The translations under genes and the position numbers were made by a program. Below are positions 34,647 through 39,584 of a stretch of 39,584 bases of DNA, one piece after another. This stretch comes from Chlamydomonas sphaeroides (taxonomy: Eukaryota > Chlorophyta > Chlorophyceae > Chlamydomonadales > Chlamydomonadaceae). Each line of letters opens with the position of its first letter. The first letter of the stretch is position 1. The notes beneath the pieces are model-generated. The model was not told where the DNA came from and searched no databases. It saw only the letters and a program-made list of their open reading frames with translations. The DNA is taken from assembly GCA_001662425.1 (NCBI GenBank), contig BDDC01000758.1, positions 1 to 39,584 of the forward strand. Direction: 5' to 3'.

Positions 34647-35652
34647 GGATCCGATGCGGGCTGCCCCCCCGGCGCTAGCGGCGGCTCGCCGCGGTGGCGC
34701 CGGGCTCGGGGCGACGTCGATGGGGAGGTGCCGGCGCCGTGACGGGACCGGAGCGGCGGCGGCGGTCAGACGAGGCAGTACAGGCGCGGCCTAGGTCCAC
34801 GAGCTTCTACGGCCCAGCGCAGGGCTGCGCGAGGCCACGAACCGTCGCTGGGAGTACCGACCAGTTTTACATGGGCTCAGCGTCAGCGTGAAGCGACCTA
34901 GCACGCGGAGCTGGTGCGTCAATAAGCAGCTGACGCGTCTCGCCTAGGTACCCGTGCGGAGAAGAAGACGGGCAGAGGTCTTCGCTCACTGTGCCGTGTG
35001 CGACGCTCAAGCTCCAAACATAAGCACAATAGTAATAACGCGCGACTATGTTATACTGCGTGATACATGCTGGGTCGGCATTGCTTGGTGGAATGGTTGT
35101 GGTCGCGGTAAAACAAGCCATAGCGTGCCGTGCCATAGCGTGCCATACCCAATCCTGCATAATTACCTATTCTCCGCTTGTCAACAGCAATTCCACTCTC
35201 TGACGAAACACGCTCAGCACGGTCGGCATCCCTTCATCCCTTCAAGCTCCTTGAGCAAGCTCTACCCTACGGGCGTGTTACCCTTCATATAGTCTAGCAG
35301 CATGATTCTGCGGCACGGGACCGGCTCGGCGGGGTGTCGACAAGCAAGAAATGCGCAGAGGTAGGTCGCCCTTGCGCGACTGGCGTCATGTGGGCAAAGC
35401 TCGCTCTACAACGGAGCCATCGCCTCACGGGCGGTGTCCTCCGAGCCAGGGGCGAGCACGCCTTAGGGCCACAGAATCCATCAGACCTCTGGCGTTTCTT
35501 ATGTTTTGGCACTGTTCAGCCAAGGTGTCGCAATGCAAGCTCCTGTCATCTGGAAACGCTAGCAAACACCCGTCGCTCAGCCGAACCCTAGGGCGCAGCC
35601 ACGCCGGCCACAGCGGGCGGGCACGCCGGACGACCCTTACTGTGCACGCTGC
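34647..35652. promoter_or_regulatory. Divergent upstream region of the topoisomerase and MBL-fold hydrolase genes
   Basis: The two genes point away from each other from this 1-kb stretch, so it should carry both promoters. It includes a lower-GC section (35000-35300) with the repeated words CATAGCGTGC and CATACCC. The first exon of the plus-strand gene may also lie here: ATGCGCAGAG followed by GTAGGT at about 35351 is one candidate that keeps phase with an acceptor at 35761. Confidence 0.4.
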
Positions 35653-38181
35653 TTGACGCCCTTCAATTGCCCCTCCTGCTCGGCGCCTATTTGCCTGCAA
35701 CCAATTGGATTCGCTAGCCACGTGCTGCTCGCACGGGCGCGTTGCCGGACATCGGCACAAGCAAGCGGCAGCGGCGGCGCCAGCACCAGCAGCGCCCCTG
35801 CCGCTGACCGCGCCCGGACCAGCTTCGCGCACGGCATCACGTACACCTCGTACGAGGTACGCCCTGCCCAGCTGCATGAAAGTGTAGCAGGGCGCCAGGA
35901 CGCCTGCTTGCCGCAAGCCAGCCTGCCGATGCTAAGCGAGCCCGCCGCACCTGTACGCCATGCCCGCTGCCCGTCTCGCCCCTCCGTGAACCAGGTCAAC
36001 ACGGCCGGCCTCAAGTTCAACACGAGCGGTACGCAACAATGTGCTGAGCCCGGCAGCCCCCATGTGCACGGCTCTCAGCTTGGCTTGCCCCAAGCCAGCC
36101 GGCCACGCACGTGCCTGTGTGCGACACGCCGTGTGCCCCACCCCCGCCCTCAACCCGCGACCCCCAGGCGTGCGTGTGCTGATCGACCCGTGGTTCGTGG
36201 GCGAGCTGACGTTCGGCGGCGCGGACTGGCTGTACGCGGGCCGCAAGCGCGCCATCGGGCGGGAGACGCGGGTCGACATGCAGCAGGTGCTGGAGGAGAC
36301 GGACGTCATGGTGATCACGCAGGCACGTCGGCCGTCGTATCTCACGCTATGAACTCGATACTGTCTGTCAAGATGATCCGTCGACGTGTGCATAGAATCA
36401 GTGTAGGATGCGATGGCTGAGGCACACGGGCTGGCAAGGGCCGGTGGCGCGGCAGGGCGCGATGCACGGTGCCTTGGGCGCGGTCTGCCTCTTGTGAGCG
36501 CGTGTCTGGGGAAGCGCGGCGGCACAGCAGCCGCTGGGAAAGGCCAGCCCGCTACTTGGTTGCGGTCCAGCCCCAGGTGGCCCCTTGGTGGCGACCCACA
36601 TCGCCACGCCGCTCCCCGTCCCGCCGCAGGGCCTGCCCGACCACTGCCACATACCCACGCTGGCGGCGGTGCCCGACAAGAGCATCCGGGTGCTGGCCAA
36701 TGCCGAGGCCGCTGCGCTCATGCGGCCGCTGGGCTACACCAACATCACCGTGCTGGCGCCGGGCGGCGCCGTGGTGGTCTCGGGCAGCTCGGGAGGCCGG
36801 CTGCGCGTGCAGGCCACTGCGGGTAGGCACGGATGGCGGCGCTACCGGGGGCGCCACGGGGTGGCGGCACCGCTGTGGGAGGGCGGTGAAAAGGGTGCCG
36901 CGGTGGGCGTGCTGACACGCGCTTGCTCCCCCTCGCCTGCTTGCTGCCGCCAGGCGCGCTGGTGGGGCCTCCGTGGTCGCCGCGGCAGCTGGGGCTGCTC
37001 ATGCGGGAGGAGCTGCCGGCAGGGCAGGTGGGCCCACGCCGCTGAGCGCCACGGCTGTGTAGGCACCGGACTCGCTGCTCCCGGCGAGGGCCGGGGGACC
37101 CGTCATGTTGCGCTGCCGAGCCCTCACAGCGCCAACAGCCGTCCACAACCTCGCCCCGGCCCCGGCCCTGCCTTCGTGCACTCCTGTGCTGCCTCCAGCG
37201 GCCTGCCAGCTTGTACTTCGAGTCGCACTGCGACTTTGTGGCCAGCAGCGTGGCGGAGGGCGTGCGGTCGCTGCTGGGGCCTGACGCCCACGTGGACGTG
37301 GTGGTGGCGCCCGTGGTCAGGTGGGAGCAGCGGGCAGCGGGGCTGTGGGTCGGTCACTGTGAGCCGGCTGGGCGCCTGGACCGACCGGGGGACTGCTGTG
37401 CGGCTTGTCATTGAGGCCAGTGGGACCCTCGCCCCCCGTACATGCCCACAGCACCTTCCTGGGCGTGGGGCCCGCGTCGTACGAGCTGGTGCAGGTGGGC
37501 GGGTGGTGCGCAGCGCAGGGATGGCTTTGAATGGGGCCGCTCTGGAACTTCCAACAAGGGGGGGCGAATAAGGGGGAACCCGAAGGGCGCCAGGGTAGGC
37601 AGCAGGGACCGCAGGGACGCTCCCAGCCTCATCTGTTTCCGAGGTATGCCAGGACCCGCTGTAGTTTGGATTTTTCAATCATCATCCCCTGCCTGTCCAC
37701 CTTACGCCAACAGGGCGACCGGAGCCTGGTGGAACTGCTGCAGCTGCTCAAGCCCCAGGTAGGGCCGTACGGTCGCAGGGTCGTACGGGCGTGCATGAGT
37801 CGTGCGGTCGTAGGGGTCGTACGGCCGTGCGTGACTTGCGTCACTGCAGCCCGCCCAGGCCGGCGCTGCTGCGTCGCTGCCGACGCCCGTCGGCTACGGG
37901 CCGCCCCAGCCGTCGTGCCTCCCTGCCCCTGCCCCGCTCCTGTGCGGGCGTGTCTCGTGTGCGGACTTGCGTCCTGACTACCTTTGCACACCTCGCTGTG
38001 GCCCCGCCAGGTGCTGCTGCCGCTGCTCAACCACGAGATCGACCACAGCGGCCCCCTCACCGCCATCATGTGGCAGCGCGGCGACCAGGGCCGCGTGCGG
38101 GAGCTGCTGGCGGGCGCGGGCCTGGACACGCGTGTCGAGTACCCCGCGCCGCCCGGGGAGGCGCTGGCGCTGGCGCTGTGA
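35653..38181 (+). CDS. Metallo-beta-lactamase-fold hydrolase (plant/algal UlaG-like family), 5' end unresolved
   Basis: Nine exons were traced: up to 35856, then 35995-36028, 36168-36322, 36630-36822, 36954-37027, 37199-37320, 37452-37494, 37714-37758 and 38011-38181. From the second exon on they give 278 residues in phase. The family holds soluble, probably metal-dependent hydrolases of unknown substrate. Recognisable blocks are VLIDPWFVGELTFGG, WLYAGRK, VMVITQGLPDHCHIPTL (the metal-site region, with Asp-His-Cys-His), SLYFESHCDF, VVVAPVVSTFLGVGPASYEL and LLNHEIDHSGPL. The first exon's open frame (35653-35856) has no ATG. Its Ala/Ser/Arg-rich sequence fits a plastid or mitochondrial leader whose start codon lies in an upstream exon. 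Exon 2 is 34 bases. The intron 36323-36629 has a GC donor (CAG/GCACGT). The family call is good, the substrate unknown. Confidence 0.8.
36323..36629 (+). other. GC-AG intron in the MBL-fold hydrolase gene
   Basis: The exon ends ATCACGCAG and the intron begins GCACGT, not GT. The next exon starts GGCCTGCCCGAC. Only this junction keeps the conserved ITQ-GLPDHCH block whole and in phase. Confidence 0.65.
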
Positions 38182-38689
38182 GGGCGGACGCAGCCAGGGC
38201 CGGGGCAGCAAGGGACGGCTGGCCGGTTGGACATAGCTGCGGTCGGTGGTGCAAGGGACTAGCGGACGGTGGTGGACGGCGGACAGGCGATGGGCGCGCG
38301 GCGTTGTGGCGTTGCGGCGGGGGGATAAGGTGGAGCCCATCTATCTGGGCGTTGTAGCCTGGTTGTAGCACTCGGGTTTCCAATTACAACCAGAAGGATG
38401 CACTCGGGTTGGTAGGCCGAAATGCTCTCTTACGTGCCAGCACTTGAGCAGGGACGCATCGGCAGCCTGCCTGCAGCTCGAGAAGCAGCCATACGCGCTC
38501 CTAAAGAGCAGCTGCTGTGATGTGAGCCGCGGGGCAATGTGCGGCGTACCTGACAGGCAGGGGTCGGGCGGTTCGGGGGGAGTTGCAGCACACGGCAGTA
38601 ATGGAAGGACCCACGGACCGAACCTCCCGCACAATTCGTGTCCTCCATCGGCGAAACCCTTCATTGTGATGCCTATCACGCACAGCATC
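38182..38689. other. Convergent 3' region at the right side
   Basis: It should contain the 3' UTR of the hydrolase gene. No plus-strand TGTAA was found. A minus-strand TGTAA at 38384-38388 suggests that a minus-strand transcript enters from the right. Confidence 0.4.
38384..38388 (-). terminator. Poly(A) signal TGTAA (minus strand)
   Basis: TTACA within CCAATTACAACC on the plus strand. It would end a transcript running leftwards from the right edge. Confidence 0.35.
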
Positions 38690-39511
38690 AGCACCACGAT
38701 GCTGGAGCCCAACGACAACTCCATGTCTGGCTTGAGCACTGAGTGAAGCGCCACAAGCGGAAGGCCACCAGCCCACCACTAAGGAGTGCAGCAGCCCGAG
38801 CTGGTGGCGGTGCTGGATCGTGAAGCCGCGGCCATCGAGGACGCCGAGAAGGCCAGCGCCGCCCAGACAGCCAGACGTGGTCTGTCGCACAGATTGTTAT
38901 TGAATTCAGAGCTCCACTTGGCCCCACACTCCGACCATGTCAACGTCGTTCAGCCACACACGCGTGCCGCTTCCCTGCTTCAAGCACAGCCATCACCGGC
39001 CAGCTTCAAGCCGCGACACGAAGCCGGCCCCAGACTTCAGGCACTGGCAGCGTCGTGCGAGATGTGTACGGCACAGGGCATAAAGCAAGGCCAGCGCTGC
39101 ATACACAAAAGTAGTTCTTGGCGTGCGCCACCTGGGAGCTGTTATGATAAGCTAGAACGAAGTTGCCTGGCGGGCCCGCCGAGGGCGGAGGGCGCATACG
39201 GGCTGCAGCCCTGCCAACTGCTGGCGAGCTCGAATGCGTGTGTACGAGGTCTCCACAGCGGCGCGGGCTGGACCCGTTGCGGCGACCCGATTGTCCCTTC
39301 CAGCGGCTTGCACAATCCCCTCGCTTCACCGAGCAGGCGGCCGGCAGGCTCGCGTGATGGTGGTGGGCGGTGCGGTGGCCCGGCCGTTCGCCACGCCGCG
39401 CTGCCTACCGCCGCGCTTGCCCCCACCGCTGGGCAGAGGACCAGAGGTGCCCCCATGCAGCGGCCCAGCTCGACCCGCTGCTCCCAACACAGTCGGTGAG
39501 AGGCAGCGCAC
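38690..39511 (-). CDS. Possible minus-strand gene at the right edge; not resolved
   Basis: Fragments on the minus strand have protein-like character, but I could not join them. A leader-like piece starting MRCLSPTVLGAAG (39511 down to 39326) is rich in Gly, Arg and Ala. Hydrophobic pieces RLAVWAALAFSA (near 38860) and LSLGSSIVVLMLCVIGITMKG (near 38690) could be membrane segments. No exon chain that keeps phase was found. The minus-strand TGTAA at 38384 supports transcription in this direction. Function unknown; it may be chance sequence. Confidence 0.22.
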
Positions 39512-39584
39512 TGCCTGGGGCCACTCCGACTGCTGCTTGCCCCAGGCCCTGCCGCCCGTCCTGGCGACGCGCCGGACCGCACCT

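Noticed and set aside
1..39584. CRISPR arrays, rRNA or tRNA genes
   Set aside because: No spaced palindromic repeats and no recognisable rRNA or tRNA sequence was seen; the tandem arrays have no unique spacers.

Overview
This looks like nuclear DNA of a green alga, most likely a volvocine/Chlamydomonas-type chlorophycean. That placement is an inference. It rests on very high GC, many short introns with GTGCG/GTGAG-type donors, TGTAA poly(A) signals downstream of several genes, Ala/Gly/Gln-rich low-complexity coding stretches and plastid-type N-termini. Six genes could be assembled exon by exon with reading phases that close at every junction: 954-3762 (+), 4445-7009 (+), 7661-11471 (+), 17228-21717 (+), 23001-26568 (-) and 27599-34646 (-). 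A seventh, 35653-38181 (+), is resolved except for its first exon. Two more minus-strand loci (about 13220-14674 and the right edge) look expressed but could not be modelled cleanly.

Layout. 1-3762: nuclear C2H2/U1-type zinc-finger protein with an acidic N-terminus and a Lys-rich C-terminus. 4445-7009: coatomer delta subunit. 7661-11471: Rtt106-like histone chaperone with an acidic tail. 12.4-17.2 kb: gene-poor, with small repeats and one tentative minus-strand membrane-protein locus. 17228-21717: TEX10/IPI1 homologue (60S ribosome assembly). 23001-26568 (-): large low-complexity protein with an unrecognised N-terminal domain. 27599-34646 (-): bacterial-type (type IA) DNA topoisomerase I, probably organellar, ending in two HMG boxes. 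35653-38181 (+): metallo-beta-lactamase-fold hydrolase, divergent from the topoisomerase. 38.2-39.6 kb: convergent 3' region and an unresolved minus-strand locus.

The genes do not form one pathway. Housekeeping functions (vesicle coat, chromatin, ribosome assembly, DNA topology) sit side by side as is usual in a eukaryotic genome. The most unusual object is the topoisomerase IA-HMG box fusion. Other notable items are the unrecognised domain of the 23001-26568 gene, three GC-AG introns, stop-free introns built on hexanucleotide repeats, and a duplicated in-frame splice acceptor in the topoisomerase gene.
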